Positions 35,393 through 44,484 are shown, numbered from the stretch's first letter. The stretch is DNA of 64,000 nucleotides from an uncultured Tropicimonas sp. (GCA_947497945.1 CANMIP010000015.1:81152-145151); one strand, 5' to 3'. Notes: generated by a model not told the origin, from the letters alone. Made by a program: numbers and translations.

Positions 35393-36634
35393 ATGAAGAC
35401 GATTGCAACCGCAGCCGCAGCCGCAGCGCTGTTTGCCGGGCCGGGCCTGGCACAGAGCAACCTCGAAAAGCTCGGAGCTTTCAAGGTCACCGGCACCAAG
35501 GACCACACCTATATCGACCAGAACGGACCGCAGGCGGACTCGATCCGCGCGGTGCTCGAAGGCATCACCCTGCCGGAGGGCTTCAAGATCGAGCTCTACG
35601 CGCTGGTGCCGGATGCCAGGCACATGGCGATGGCGCCGCAGGGCACTGTCCTGTTTGTCGGCACCAAGAAGACCAAGGTCTGGGCGGTGATGGACCGCGA
35701 CCGCAACCGCGTCGCCGACGAGGTCAAGGATTTCGCCCCCTCGCTGGAGCTCGACGTGCCCAATGGCGTGGCCTTCTCCAAGGACGGCTTCCTGTTCATC
35801 GCCGAGCGCAACCGGGTGATGATGTATCCCGCGGCCGAGTTCTTCCACGAAAGCCCGGATGTGGTGGCGGTTCCGATCATCCCGCAGGGCGAGCTGATCC
35901 CGGTCGACGAGGAAAGCTACAACCATACGGCGCGCGTCATAAAGGTCGGCCCGGATGACAAGCTCTATATCTCGCTGGGACAGCCCTTCAACGTCGCGCC
36001 TCCCGAGAAGCTCGATCTCTACAACGAGACCGGCATCGGCGGCATGATCCGGATGAACCGGGATGGCAGCGGTCGGGAGGTCTATACCTACGGCATCCGC
36101 AATTCCGTGGGCCATGATTTCCACCCCGTGACCGGCGAGCTCTGGTTCACCGACAACCAGGTCGATGGCATGGGCGACGATATTCCGCCCGGCGAGATCA
36201 ACCGGCAGACCGAGGCCGGTCAGCATTTCGGCCATCCCTGGTTCGGTGGCGGCACGACCCGCACCAATGAATACGAGGGCCAGGAAGTTCCGGTCGACGT
36301 GGTTCACCCGGTCTCCGAGACCATCGCCCATGCCGCCGATCTCGGCATGAGCTTCTACACCGGCAAGATGTTCCCGGAGAAGTACAAGAACGCCATCTTC
36401 TCGGCCCAGCATGGCTCCTGGAACCGCACCACGCCGGTGGGCGCGCGGGTCATGGTTTCCTTCATCGACGCGGAGGGCAACGTGACGACAGAACCCTTTG
36501 CCGAAGGGTGGATCGACGAGAACGGTGAATACGATGGCCGGCCGGTCGACGTGGTGATGATGAAGGACGGCTCCCTGCTCGTCTCCGACGATTTCGCCAA
36601 TGCCGTGTACCGGATCAGCTATTCGGCCGAGTGA
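35393..36634 (+). CDS. PQQ-type sugar (sorbosone) dehydrogenase family protein
   Basis: A 413-residue exported beta-propeller protein with signal peptide 1 to about 20 (GPGLAQ). It has PQGTVLFVGTKKTKVW, LDVPNGVAFSKDGFLFIAER and NHTARVIKVGPDDKLYISLG of the glucose/sorbosone dehydrogenase fold. GIRNSVGHDFHP carries the Arg and His usually near PQQ. It is likely a periplasmic sugar or polyol dehydrogenase that feeds the cytochrome c encoded next. TGGGAGGACACC precedes the ATG. Confidence 0.88.
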   Translation: MKTIATAAAAAALFAGPGLAQSNLEKLGAFKVTGTKDHTYIDQNGPQADSIRAVLEGITLPEGFKIELYALVPDARHMAMAPQGTVLFVGTKKTKVWAVMDRDRNRVADEVKDFAPSLELDVPNGVAFSKDGFLFIAERNRVMMYPAAEFFHESPDVVAVPIIPQGELIPVDEESYNHTARVIKVGPDDKLYISLGQPFNVAPPEKLDLYNETGIGGMIRMNRDGSGREVYTYGIRNSVGHDFHPVTGELWFTDNQVDGMGDDIPPGEINRQTEAGQHFGHPWFGGGTTRTNEYEGQEVPVDVVHPVSETIAHAADLGMSFYTGKMFPEKYKNAIFSAQHGSWNRTTPVGARVMVSFIDAEGNVTTEPFAEGWIDENGEYDGRPVDVVMMKDGSLLVSDDFANAVYRISYSAE

Positions 36635-36645
36635 CACAACGCCCC

Positions 36646-36673
36646 GGGTTGGCCGCGCTCATGCGGCCAACCC
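36646..36673 (+). terminator. Hairpin between PQQ-fold and cytochrome c genes
   Basis: GGGTTGGCCGC (36646-36656) and GCGGCCAACCC (36663-36673) are a perfect 11-base stem with a 6-base loop. It begins 12 bases after the stop. No T run. Confidence 0.55.
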
Positions 36674-36706
36674 CATGAACGACAGAAACCCAAATAATGG
36701 ATTGAT

Positions 36707-37036
36707 ATGGCTCGTCCCCTGTTGACCGGCATCCTGTTGTCGGCCCTCTCTTTCGCTGCTGTCCCCACCCTGGGCGCAGACCTGGAAAACGGCCAGAAAC
36801 TGGCGCGCAAATGCTCCGCTTGCCATGGCAAGGATGGCCTGTCCAAGGTTCCGGACGTACCCAACCTCGCGGGCCAGCCCGCCCCCTATCTCGAAAAGAG
36901 CCTGAAAGCATTTCGCGACGGAAAACGCGAAGACCGTCGAATGACCCTGATGGCCGAGCCGTTGTCCGACGCGGAGATCAAGGATCTTGCAGCCTGGTAT
37001 TCCTCCTTCGAGTTGACGGTGCAAATGCCCAACTAG
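36707..37036 (+). CDS. Periplasmic class I cytochrome c
   Basis: A 109-residue exported protein with a signal peptide (1 to about 24) and one haem motif CSACH (about 37-41). A distal methionine is likely in RRMTLMAEP (about residues 79-84), as in cytochromes of the c553/FixP type. It is the natural electron acceptor of the GMC and PQQ-fold dehydrogenases encoded upstream. Confidence 0.9.
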   Translation: MARPLLTGILLSALSFAAVPTLGADLENGQKLARKCSACHGKDGLSKVPDVPNLAGQPAPYLEKSLKAFRDGKREDRRMTLMAEPLSDAEIKDLAAWYSSFELTVQMPN

Positions 37037-37185
37037 CTGCGCCTCTTGTCCCGCCCCCGGCCCGGACCATGTCGGGCGCAGCGTTGCGAAAACGCCATCG
37101 CCTGGCCGCTCTCGGCAAGCGGGCACACCGGAACCCGTGCAGATACGCGGCATCATCGCCGCCTTTCGGACCCGGCTGCGCGCGA

Positions 37186-37815
37186 TCAGTCGTCTTTCGA
37201 GCCGGCGTGCCTGTCCCACCCCGTGATCATCGCCCGGAGCTGCGCAAAGACCGTTTCGCCGGTGGTGATCAGGTAGAGATGCGCAATCAGGAAGGCGGCG
37301 ATGAGGAAGGCAGCGGCGACATGGGCCGCATTGACCCAGAGGATCGGCAGCGTGTCGGGATAGATCTCCGGGAACTTCCCGTAGATCCACAGCGCCAGGC
37401 CGGAAATCCAGATCGCAGGCGCCATCAGCACCTTGAACCCGAGATAGGCCATCGCCTGCATCGGATTGTGCTTGCGCGTGGGACTTGGCTGGAACGGATG
37501 CGGTTCACCGAAGAAAATGCCGGTGGCGTAGAAGGACATCACCGCCCAGAGTCCCTTGGTGGTCGGAACGTAGTGCCGCCAGTGCCCGGCAACGAGATGC
37601 CAGAAAATGGCGAAGGCCCAGAGTACGATCAGGGTAAAGGCGGCCGTGATATGCAGGTCCAGCGCCGTCTCGAAGCCGAGCCAGTTCCAGACACCGTGGA
37701 TCTCGGCCCCGCTTGCCATCAGGAAGAGGATCAGCACGGCCTGCGACCAGTGCCAGAAACGCTCGAACCTGGTGAAAAGGTAGACGCCCTTGGCGTTCGA
37801 TTGCGTATCAGCCAT
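37186..37815 (-). CDS. Cytochrome b/b6-domain membrane subunit
   Basis: A 209-residue membrane protein with four helices and several His that can ligand haem: FERFWHWSQAVLILFLM (His about 22), ALDLHITAAFTLIVLW, AIFWHLVAGHWRH and FLIAHLYLITTGE near the C-terminus. It belongs to the Ni/Fe-hydrogenase B-type / thiosulfate reductase cytochrome b group. It overlaps the nonaheme gene by 8 bases (its ATG lies inside the end of that gene), so the two products probably form one quinone-linked complex. Confidence 0.88.
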   Translation of the reverse strand: MADTQSNAKGVYLFTRFERFWHWSQAVLILFLMASGAEIHGVWNWLGFETALDLHITAAFTLIVLWAFAIFWHLVAGHWRHYVPTTKGLWAVMSFYATGIFFGEPHPFQPSPTRKHNPMQAMAYLGFKVLMAPAIWISGLALWIYGKFPEIYPDTLPILWVNAAHVAAAFLIAAFLIAHLYLITTGETVFAQLRAMITGWDRHAGSKDD

Positions 37816-39529
37816 GACGGTTGCCCCTGTAGAAGAGCCCGAAGCCGAGCCGGAGGATCAGGTGAAGCAGGACGGCGCCGAGCGTGCCTGCCAGGACGAG
37901 CAGCCCGGCCCTGTCGAGCAGGTCGAACCGGTCGCGTCCGGGAACGAAACCGCCCGGCAGCTCTTCCAGAAGCCCGTTTTTCACGTGGCAGGAGGTGCAG
38001 CCAAGCGCCTGATCGGCCGGGGCGACCATGTGGTTGACCGGGATCATCTGGCGGACGCGGGCAAAGGCCACATCGCCGCTGAACGCAGCCCCCGCCTCTT
38101 TCATGCCCGCTTCAACCGCATCCTCCCAGCGGAAGTCGTTCCAGAGGGCGTCGCGGCCGCGGCCGGCGAACTGGGCGGAGACAAGCGCGCGGCTCTCCTC
38201 GTCAATTGGAACAACCGAGTTCATCACCTTGACCGGCGCGATGCGGGAGGTCTCGGAGGCCGGATCGCCGCCATAGGCGGCAATCCACGGCGCCTCGGAA
38301 AAGGCCGCCGCGATCGCCTCGGGGTCGCCTTCCCTTGCCGCGTCCTCAAGCGCGTCCACGTCCCCGGTTGCAATGCCGGGCACGACATCGCCAGGCCGGT
38401 GCGTCACAAGCTGGCCATCCGACCAGACCAGCGCCGGCTGGAAATCCGCCGCCCAGGCAAAATGCCCCTTCTCGGAGGCATAGGTGACGGTCCCGTCCTT
38501 CTCCTTGTCGACATAGGGTTGCCGGCGGCGGTCGACCTCTCCCGCGCTGGACCAGTCCCACAGAACGCGGGTCTTGGTCTCGCCGCGGGCGATGGCGGGG
38601 ATGTGGCAGGTCTCGCAGGCCACGCTGTCGGTATGCCGGTCCAGCCGCGCACCGTTGGCGGCGGCCGCGTGCGGCGCATCACTGTGGCAGCTCTGGCAGG
38701 AGGCCGCGGCGCCGGCCAGCGCCGGGCGATCCGGCGTCTCTCCCGGCCCGCCGGTGTAGCGGCTGCCGGTCGTGGCGTGGTCGCGCGTCGTGTGACAGGT
38801 CGCACAGGTGAAGCCCGCGCCGTCCGGCGCTGCTGCCATATGCACGTCGAGCGTATGGGCCGGTTCGATCAGGTCGGCATTCAGGTCCCCATGCTTGACG
38901 CCCGGGCCGCCATCGGCATCGAAATGGCAGGAGCCACAGGAGGCGCGCGTCGAGGGGCCGACCGATTGGGCGGCAAGCGCGAAGTCCTTGACCTCCGGCG
39001 TGTCGCCCTTGAGCCGCTCGTCATGGCACATGGTGCAGGCAGCACCGTTCTCGTGGAAATTGGCAATGGTCCACTGGCCGGTGGGCTCGTGGCAGGAGAG
39101 GCAGTCGACAGGCGCCACGGGATCGCTCGACGCATCGAGCATCGCCGGATCGTCCAGCCGCGTGCCCGCAATGTGGCAGGAGGTGCAGGCGTCGACATTG
39201 GACGGCGTCGAGAGCAGGAAGCCGTTGGCGACATGGAGCATGCCAAGCGCCGAGGTCTGTTCCGGGTCGTCGGATTGCGGCGCCGTCCAGGTGAAATGGA
39301 TCGTGCCGTGAAGCTGCTCCGGCCCGGTATTGTGGCAGGACAGGCAGGTTTCGTTGACCTCGGCCGCAGTCCGGAACGGGCCCTCAAGCTCCTTGAACCG
39401 GCTGTGATCCGCAGTCGAGCTCGGCGCGGCGGAGGCTGCGGGAACCTCCTGCTGGGCTGCAAGTGGAACGGCCGTCATGCCCGTCAGGGCAAGCGCCAGC
39501 ATCAATCTGCCGAGCCGGTGCAATGCCAT
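37808..39529 (-). CDS. Nonaheme cytochrome c, octaheme tetrathionate-reductase-like, membrane-anchored
   Basis: A 573-residue protein with signal peptide (1 to about 25) and nine CXXCH motifs. Eight are within about residues 61-310 (CLSCH 62, CTSCH 115, CLSCH 143, CTMCH 165, CGSCH 198, CATCH 242, CQSCH 278, CETCH 305); the ninth is CTSCH 511. A helix at about 541-563 (LLVLAGTLGAVLLHLIL) anchors the C-terminus. Layout fits the OTR family with one haem added near the membrane. The ATG at 39529 is chosen since the signal peptide starts there. Confidence 0.88.
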   Translation of the reverse strand: MALHRLGRLMLALALTGMTAVPLAAQQEVPAASAAPSSTADHSRFKELEGPFRTAAEVNETCLSCHNTGPEQLHGTIHFTWTAPQSDDPEQTSALGMLHVANGFLLSTPSNVDACTSCHIAGTRLDDPAMLDASSDPVAPVDCLSCHEPTGQWTIANFHENGAACTMCHDERLKGDTPEVKDFALAAQSVGPSTRASCGSCHFDADGGPGVKHGDLNADLIEPAHTLDVHMAAAPDGAGFTCATCHTTRDHATTGSRYTGGPGETPDRPALAGAAASCQSCHSDAPHAAAANGARLDRHTDSVACETCHIPAIARGETKTRVLWDWSSAGEVDRRRQPYVDKEKDGTVTYASEKGHFAWAADFQPALVWSDGQLVTHRPGDVVPGIATGDVDALEDAAREGDPEAIAAAFSEAPWIAAYGGDPASETSRIAPVKVMNSVVPIDEESRALVSAQFAGRGRDALWNDFRWEDAVEAGMKEAGAAFSGDVAFARVRQMIPVNHMVAPADQALGCTSCHVKNGLLEELPGGFVPGRDRFDLLDRAGLLVLAGTLGAVLLHLILRLGFGLFYRGNRHG

Positions 39530-39566
39530 TGTAATCGTCCCTTTCAAGATCCGGTCCGCTTGTCGA

Positions 39567-39592
39567 AAACGGCCGCCTTGCAGCGGCCGTTT
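39567..39592 (-). terminator. Hairpin between pentaheme and nonaheme genes
   Basis: AAACGGCCGC (39567-39576) and GCGGCCGTTT (39583-39592) form a perfect 10-base stem with a 6-base loop. On the minus strand it ends in TTTC, so weak termination of the pentaheme transcript is possible. Confidence 0.55.
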
Positions 39593-39624
39593 CCCTTGTT
39601 TCAACCTTCAGAAGACGGCTTGCG

Positions 39625-40788
39625 TCATTCGTCCGGGCGCTCGCCGATCAGCTCGACTCCGCTGCCGCCTTCGGCGAGGTCGGCGATGGAGTCGTAGGTC
39701 AGCTGCAGCTGGTAATACGGGTTGTGCGTGTAGCCGCCCGGGTCCTTCTTGACGAAGTTGTAGTTATAGGCGGCCTTCAGCAGGCGCGGCGTCCAGGAAA
39801 GATACCGGTTGGGGAACTTGATCTCGTCATCATCCGCTTCACCATTCGCGTTGGTGTCGTAGAAGAAATACGGATAGTTGGTGCCCCGGAACACGACCGG
39901 CTTGCCCACGACGGTGTCCGCATAGCTCGTGATGGCCTTGAAGAGCTGGTCATGCAGGACCTCGATCTCGGCATGGATGCCTTCAGCCATGTCGCCATCG
40001 GCGTCGTAATCCGCCTTGGAAGAGCGCACCAGACGCATGGATTCGGCGTTGGCCGGATCGACCTCGTCATGGCACTCGGTGCAGGCGGCGACCTTCACTT
40101 CCAGCGTGTGCGGGGAGTGGCAGTCGTTGCAGGTCTGGCTGTCGCGATCGTGGAAGTAATAGCCGGCATAGTCCTTGCCGTCATACTCGTACCCACCGCG
40201 GACTTCGCCGCCGAAACGGGTCGCGGCCGCCGGACGATAGTGGATGTTGATGAAGGCGAGATCGGCAGGCTGGCTGTCCGGATCCGGGTTGCCCAGCTCT
40301 TCCATCTTGTCATTGACCTGGACAGTCGAGGCGCGGCCGCCGTGGCAGGTCATGCAACGGATGTCGGAAGTGAAGACCTCGGCCTCGTCTCCGGACGGGA
40401 AGGTCACGGAGGTCATGGTCTGCGCAACCTTGTTGTGGCAGGCCATGCAGGTGATGCCGGAGGCATGTTCAGGGTCGATCTCCTGCTTGGTCACGACACC
40501 GGGCTCGCTGCCATCGGCGCCGAGATATTCGAGATATCCCGTGGTCGAGTGACATTTGGAGCAGACCTCGGGGATCAGCTTGTCTTCTTCGTCGTCCCAA
40601 TGGCGGAACGCCTCCTTGGAGAGGTCGGCATGGGGCGAGGAACGCCAGGCCTCCAGCGCCGGGATCACCGGCATCAGGTCAGCGGGGTTGTACACCTTGT
40701 CTTGGGCGTTGGCTCCTGTCAGTCCGCCCATGACGCCGATCCCGGCGACGATGGCGGCAAAGACGGTGGCACGCAGGGCGATTTTCAT
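39625..40788 (-). CDS. Pentaheme c-type cytochrome
   Basis: A 387-residue exported protein with signal peptide (1 to about 28, GANAQ). It has five CXXCH sites: CSKCH 76, CMACH 114, CMTCH 145, CNDCH 220, CTECH 236. The C-terminal half after about 245 has no haem motif and contains VFRGTNYPYFFYDTNANGEA, where DTNANGEADDDE could bind a metal. The ATG at 40788 has AAAGGTGGACAG ahead. It heads the minus-strand run pentaheme, nonaheme, cytochrome b. Confidence 0.88.
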   Translation of the reverse strand: MKIALRATVFAAIVAGIGVMGGLTGANAQDKVYNPADLMPVIPALEAWRSSPHADLSKEAFRHWDDEEDKLIPEVCSKCHSTTGYLEYLGADGSEPGVVTKQEIDPEHASGITCMACHNKVAQTMTSVTFPSGDEAEVFTSDIRCMTCHGGRASTVQVNDKMEELGNPDPDSQPADLAFINIHYRPAAATRFGGEVRGGYEYDGKDYAGYYFHDRDSQTCNDCHSPHTLEVKVAACTECHDEVDPANAESMRLVRSSKADYDADGDMAEGIHAEIEVLHDQLFKAITSYADTVVGKPVVFRGTNYPYFFYDTNANGEADDDEIKFPNRYLSWTPRLLKAAYNYNFVKKDPGGYTHNPYYQLQLTYDSIADLAEGGSGVELIGERPDE

Positions 40789-41210
40789 CTGTCCACCTTT
40801 CATTGCATGCAAAATCAAATCTGGCTGGTGCAGGGCATTCGAGCCGGAGACCTTCCAAATCCTAACAATCAACAGGATAGAAAACGCGCGAGGACTCCAC
40901 GATGAGGCAATTTCGTTCCGCATCGGTGAAGATCGGCGGTGTGGAGTTTGGGCAATTTGGTGTCTTGAAAATACAACTTTCCGTGCATCTCCACGGATCG
41001 CGCGAATTCAATAAATCATTGTATTTCAGATAATTAAATTACATTCACTCTTCGTTAACATCGAAACGCCAGGCACTCCGCCCGATGCGGCAATGAACTT
41101 CGCACGAAAACCTCTCAAGACTGACAAATGTCATTTTTTGTTTTGTCAGGATTGATCCGTGCTTTTGTCCCGACACGGAATCCGACTTGAAGAAAGTCGC
41201 CGGACGACGG
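40789..41210. other. AT-rich promoter region of the multihaem operon
   Basis: 422 bases, much more AT-rich than its surroundings (stretch about 40960-41050), with no supportable gene. The palindrome TTGCATGCAA (40803-40812) lies 15 bases from the pentaheme ATG. No clear FNR-type TTGAT-N4-ATCAA site is seen. Confidence 0.45.
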
Positions 41211-41822
41211 TCACGGATCCTGTCGCGAGCGCAGTGCCCAGTCGCGCAGATCGACGACCGCCCACGCGGTTGCCAGGACAACCAGCGCGCACAGCCCGGC
41301 TTTCGAAATCGGCTCCATCGTCCCTTCGATGAGGCTGGCATGCACGACGCTTCCGACCACCGTTGCCGCCGCGAGCGCGGAATGCGCAAGGCGCCAAATG
41401 CGCCATCGCAGGCGGAGACGACGCCGAAACACGGCAAGGAACGCGGCCCCGAACAGCGTCCACATCGCGATCACGCCCCATGCGGAAAACCGCGTTGGAG
41501 AGGCGAAAAGCAGAGCGTCGACCATATCCGGCGGGCTAGTGATCCAGAGACCGCCGACATGGACCAGGATGGCCAGGATCAGGGCCACGCCGCCCCAGCG
41601 ATGGATGCGACGCGCACGAAGGGTGGACAGACCCGGAAACAGACCGGCCGCCAGCGCGGGTTGCGTGAGGAGCAACCCCAGGCCCGCGACACCCGCAAAT
41701 CCGGCGGCGATGTAAATCGGATCGCGCCATGCAAGCAACGGACTCGCTGCCGCCAGCGCAAACGGCACGAGGATGGCAAGCGCGAGGCCCCCCCAGGCAA
41801 GGATCGTGCGGGTTCCGTTCAT
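41211..41822 (-). CDS. Ferric-reductase-like transmembrane protein
   Basis: A 203-residue membrane protein with about six helices and no cofactor domain beyond the membrane part. His residues at RRIHRWGGVALILAILVHVGG and WRLAHSALAAATVVGSVVHA form two pairs spaced 14 apart, the pattern of b-haem ligands in ferric-reductase-like and MsrQ-type proteins. It is followed (19 bases) downstream of the Tat beta-fold gene, so the two may be co-expressed. Confidence 0.8.
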   Translation of the reverse strand: MNGTRTILAWGGLALAILVPFALAAASPLLAWRDPIYIAAGFAGVAGLGLLLTQPALAAGLFPGLSTLRARRIHRWGGVALILAILVHVGGLWITSPPDMVDALLFASPTRFSAWGVIAMWTLFGAAFLAVFRRRLRLRWRIWRLAHSALAAATVVGSVVHASLIEGTMEPISKAGLCALVVLATAWAVVDLRDWALRSRQDP

Positions 41823-41841
41823 CGCCGATAGCCGACCGCTG

Positions 41842-42330
41842 TCAGGCCGGTTTCAGGACGAAATGGGCTTCAAGGGAGCTGTCCTTCGAACTCCGCATCA
41901 CCGGACGCAGGAAAACCGTCTCGAAGGCTCCGCTGTCATAGGCGAGATGGCCATGCGCCTGCCCGAAGGCCGGAACGATCTGCGGCATCTCGAGGCGGAA
42001 CGCCCCGTTTGCATCGGTCAGCGTTGCGCCGTGGCTGTGCAGATCGCGCTCATGTCCTTCGGTTGTATGCGCCCAGATCTGGATGCGCTGTCCGGACAAA
42101 GGCGCTCCGTCCCCGGCCCGGCGCACCGTTCCCGACATCCAGAACCCGCCTTTGCCGATCCGCTCGACGACGGGCGCACCCGGGCGGTAATTGTTGGCGC
42201 CGCCCCGCATGGATGGCGTCGGCACGACCCCCTTTGCCCGCGCGGGCACAGCCCAGCCGGACAGCCCTGTCACCAGGACGGCGCTGCCGGCGGTGAGGAG
42301 GGCACGGCGGGAAAGACTGGTGCTGGGCAT
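41842..42330 (-). CDS. Tat-exported intradiol-dioxygenase-like protein
   Basis: A 162-residue protein with a twin-arginine signal (LSRRALLTAGSAVLV). The mature part resembles the C-terminal beta-sandwich of intradiol ring-cleavage dioxygenases: GTVRRAGDGAPLSGQRIQIW, HGATLTDANGAFRLEMP and AHGHLAYDSGAFET. The family iron ligands (two Tyr, two His) are not all obvious, so catalytic activity is doubtful. It precedes the ferric-reductase-like gene. Confidence 0.65.
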   Translation of the reverse strand: MPSTSLSRRALLTAGSAVLVTGLSGWAVPARAKGVVPTPSMRGGANNYRPGAPVVERIGKGGFWMSGTVRRAGDGAPLSGQRIQIWAHTTEGHERDLHSHGATLTDANGAFRLEMPQIVPAFGQAHGHLAYDSGAFETVFLRPVMRSSKDSSLEAHFVLKPA

Positions 42331-42407
42331 GGGTCGCTCTCCGTTCCAACCTGTCGATGCAATTTCGACACAGGCAGGATGATAGCACGTCTTCGGGAAT
42401 TTCCGAG

Positions 42408-42434
42408 TTTGGGCGGCGCGGATGGCCGCCCAAA
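42408..42434 (-). terminator. Hairpin downstream of the dienelactone hydrolase gene
   Basis: TTTGGGCGGC (42408-42417) and GCCGCCCAAA (42425-42434) pair perfectly with a 7-base loop, 44 bases after the hydrolase stop on the minus strand. Likely terminator. Confidence 0.55.
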
Positions 42435-42477
42435 GCTCGTCACTGTTTCGTGAGCCGCATCGGTGATACGGCCTTGC

Positions 42478-43365
42478 TCAGCTCAGGTGCTGGCCGAAAT
42501 GCGCCAGCGTCCGGTCCCAGGCAAGTTTCGCGGCCCCCTCGTCGTAGCGCGGGGTCGTGTCGTTGTGGAAACCGTGATTTGCGCCTTCGTAGATATGGGC
42601 CTCGTACGCCTTGCCCTTCTCCTTGAGCGCGGCCTCATAGGCCGGCCAGCCGGCATTCACCCGCTCGTCCAACCCGCCGTAATGCAGCAGAAGCGGTGCC
42701 TGGATCGCAGGCACATCGGAAGCTTCCGGCTGACGACCATAGAACGGGACCGAGGCGGCCATGTTCGGGTGGGCGACCGCCAGCGCATTGCAGACACCGC
42801 CGCCATAGCAGAAGCCGACCGCGCCAACCTTGCCGGTCGATCCTTCGTGGCCAACGAGGAACTCGAAGGCCGCAAAGAAATCCTCCATCAGCTTTACCCG
42901 ATCGAGTTCCTTCTGCATTGCGCGGCCATCATCGTCATTGCCGGGATATCCGCCGGACGGCGTCAGCCCGTCCGGTCCGAATGCGAGGTAGCCGGCCTTC
43001 GCGGTGCGCCGCACCACATCCTCGATATACGGGTTGAGGCCGCGATTCTCGTGGATCACGAGCACGGCCGGAAGCTTGCCGGTCGCCCCGGCCGGCTTTG
43101 CCATCAACCCCTTCATCATGCCATGCCCCTTCGGGCTCTCATATTCGGCCACCATCGTTTCGATGGCGGGATCGTCGGGCGCAACCTGCTGCGCGAGGGC
43201 GTAATTGGGCTGGAGGCTTTCCAGCAACGCCGCGGCGGTGACACCGGCGGCGAGATACCGGCCGGAGCTTCCCAGGAACTCGCGCTTGGTCATTTTGCCA
43301 TGAACATATCCGTCATAAAGCTCGAGGATACGGGGATCGAAATCCGAGGCCTTCTTTCGCTGCAT
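42478..43365 (-). CDS. Dienelactone hydrolase family protein
   Basis: A 295-residue alpha/beta hydrolase with an N-terminal segment ([20 protein letters not shown]) resembling a Tat-like or membrane signal without a canonical RR pair. The catalytic Cys is in [15 protein letters not shown] (about 190), the Asp in [13 protein letters not shown], and the His in [12 protein letters not shown]. Dienelactone hydrolases open dienelactones or act as general esterases. The intradiol-like gene nearby hints at aromatic ring cleavage, but that gene is probably not an active dioxygenase. Confidence 0.85.
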   Translation of the reverse strand: MQRKKASDFDPRILELYDGYVHGKMTKREFLGSSGRYLAAGVTAAALLESLQPNYALAQQVAPDDPAIETMVAEYESPKGHGMMKGLMAKPAGATGKLPAVLVIHENRGLNPYIEDVVRRTAKAGYLAFGPDGLTPSGGYPGNDDDGRAMQKELDRVKLMEDFFAAFEFLVGHEGSTGKVGAVGFCYGGGVCNALAVAHPNMAASVPFYGRQPEASDVPAIQAPLLLHYGGLDERVNAGWPAYEAALKEKGKAYEAHIYEGANHGFHNDTTPRYDEGAAKLAWDRTLAHFGQHLS

Positions 43366-43437
43366 TGCAAATCTCCCTGATGCGAATTTGATTTTGGGTC
43401 GTCACGCCTGTTCGGAACGTCGCGGCGCGCCTTTCGA

Positions 43438-43466
43438 AGCCTGCCGGGGAACTGGCCCGGCAGGCT
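43438..43466 (-). terminator. Stem-loop between redoxin and hydrolase genes
   Basis: AGCCTGCCGGG (43438-43448) and CCCGGCAGGCT (43456-43466) form a perfect 11-base stem with a 7-base loop, on the downstream side of the redoxin gene. Confidence 0.55.
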
Positions 43467-43538
43467 GTCGTCACGTCCAGTATTGCCGGATGCAGGGAAC
43501 GGACCGAGTCACGTCAACGTTACCATGTGCCGCCGGCA

Positions 43539-44075
43539 TCAGATCTCGCCGGTATATTCGCCGCGCGCCGGGTAGTCGTTCTTGATCGCGAAATCGAGCG
43601 CGCCGACCAGTTCGGAGAAATGCGGGCGCGAGAAGGGCATGGTCTGGACCGCCCCATAATAGAGGGTCTGCTGCGGCGTCACCATGAAGAGGCCCGGCTC
43701 CGAGAAAAGCGCAGGCTCTTCGATGCCGATGGAGGTCTTGCCGCGAGAGGTCGAGATATAGAGCCCCCAGTCGCGGGCGAGGTCCAGCGGCAGGTCATAG
43801 GCGATCCGCAGCGCATCGGCCCCGATCTTGTCCGCCATTGCCTGCGCGCGCTCGCGCCCGTCCGAACTGATCGCAAGCGTGCTCACGCCCCGTTCGGCAA
43901 AGGCGGGGGTCTGTTTCTGCAATTCTGCCAGGTAGGTCGCGCAGATCGGGCAATGCAGGCCGCGATAGAAGCAGAGGATGACGCCGCGCTCTGTGGCCTC
44001 GGCGGACAGGTCGAAATCGCCATGCGACAGCGTCGGCAACTTGAGGTCGGGTGTTTTCTGGCGGGGAAGCAACAT
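43539..44075 (-). CDS. Peroxiredoxin/AhpC-TSA-like protein
   Basis: A 178-residue thioredoxin-fold protein with GVILCFYRGLHCPICATYL (C-P-I-C site) and TLAISSDGRERAQ, SEPGLFMVTPQQTLYYG downstream. It belongs to the redoxin/AhpC-TSA group and probably reduces peroxides or disulfides. The ATG at 44075 is chosen because AGGAGACCCC precedes it and the family start LPRQKTPDLKLPT follows; an earlier ATG has no site. Confidence 0.88.
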   Translation of the reverse strand: MLLPRQKTPDLKLPTLSHGDFDLSAEATERGVILCFYRGLHCPICATYLAELQKQTPAFAERGVSTLAISSDGRERAQAMADKIGADALRIAYDLPLDLARDWGLYISTSRGKTSIGIEEPALFSEPGLFMVTPQQTLYYGAVQTMPFSRPHFSELVGALDFAIKNDYPARGEYTGEI

Positions 44076-44484
44076 GGGGGTCTCCTGGGTGTTGGTTGGA
44101 CTTTCTCGCGCAAGGTGGCAGACTTTTCCGTCCGATAAACTTGAAAAACCAAACCAAAACGCCGGAAAAGTGTTCGAGATCCCGCCTCGCCGTGTATGGC
44201 CGGGACCGCCCGCGCCCAGCTCCACTGTCCCCAGAACCCGCAACGCCGACGGCAGTTCCCAACAGCCCGCTCGCCCCGACAGGCCGGCGAACCTGTCTCA
44301 GGGGTGAGGGCGTTATTTCCCTCCGAAAAACAGGAGATCGCGTAGTCTCCGAGAGGTCCGGGGTCACCTCCGGGCCGCATCGGGCGGCGCAAATCGGCCC
44401 GGCGCAAGTTGAGGTTTGACACGCCCCTGCCGCGCCCACAAACCTGTAGGCGACACGTCTCGGATTTGATTTCCCAGGTGCGAA
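44076..44484. other. Divergent intergenic region, redoxin and hydrolase
   Basis: 409 bases with promoters for both flanking genes. Nothing gene-like is convincing; several short frames on both strands lack family similarity. The middle (about 44200-44400) contains GC-rich short repeats. Confidence 0.4.

Noticed and set aside
40789..41210. FNR box upstream of the multihaem operon
   Set aside because: The AT-rich sequence has partial TTGAT-like pieces but no acceptable TTGAT-N4-ATCAA.
41842..42330. Active intradiol dioxygenase forming a ring-cleavage pathway with the dienelactone hydrolase
   Set aside because: The protein is short (162 residues) and the Tyr2His2 ligand set cannot be picked out, so only the fold is claimed.
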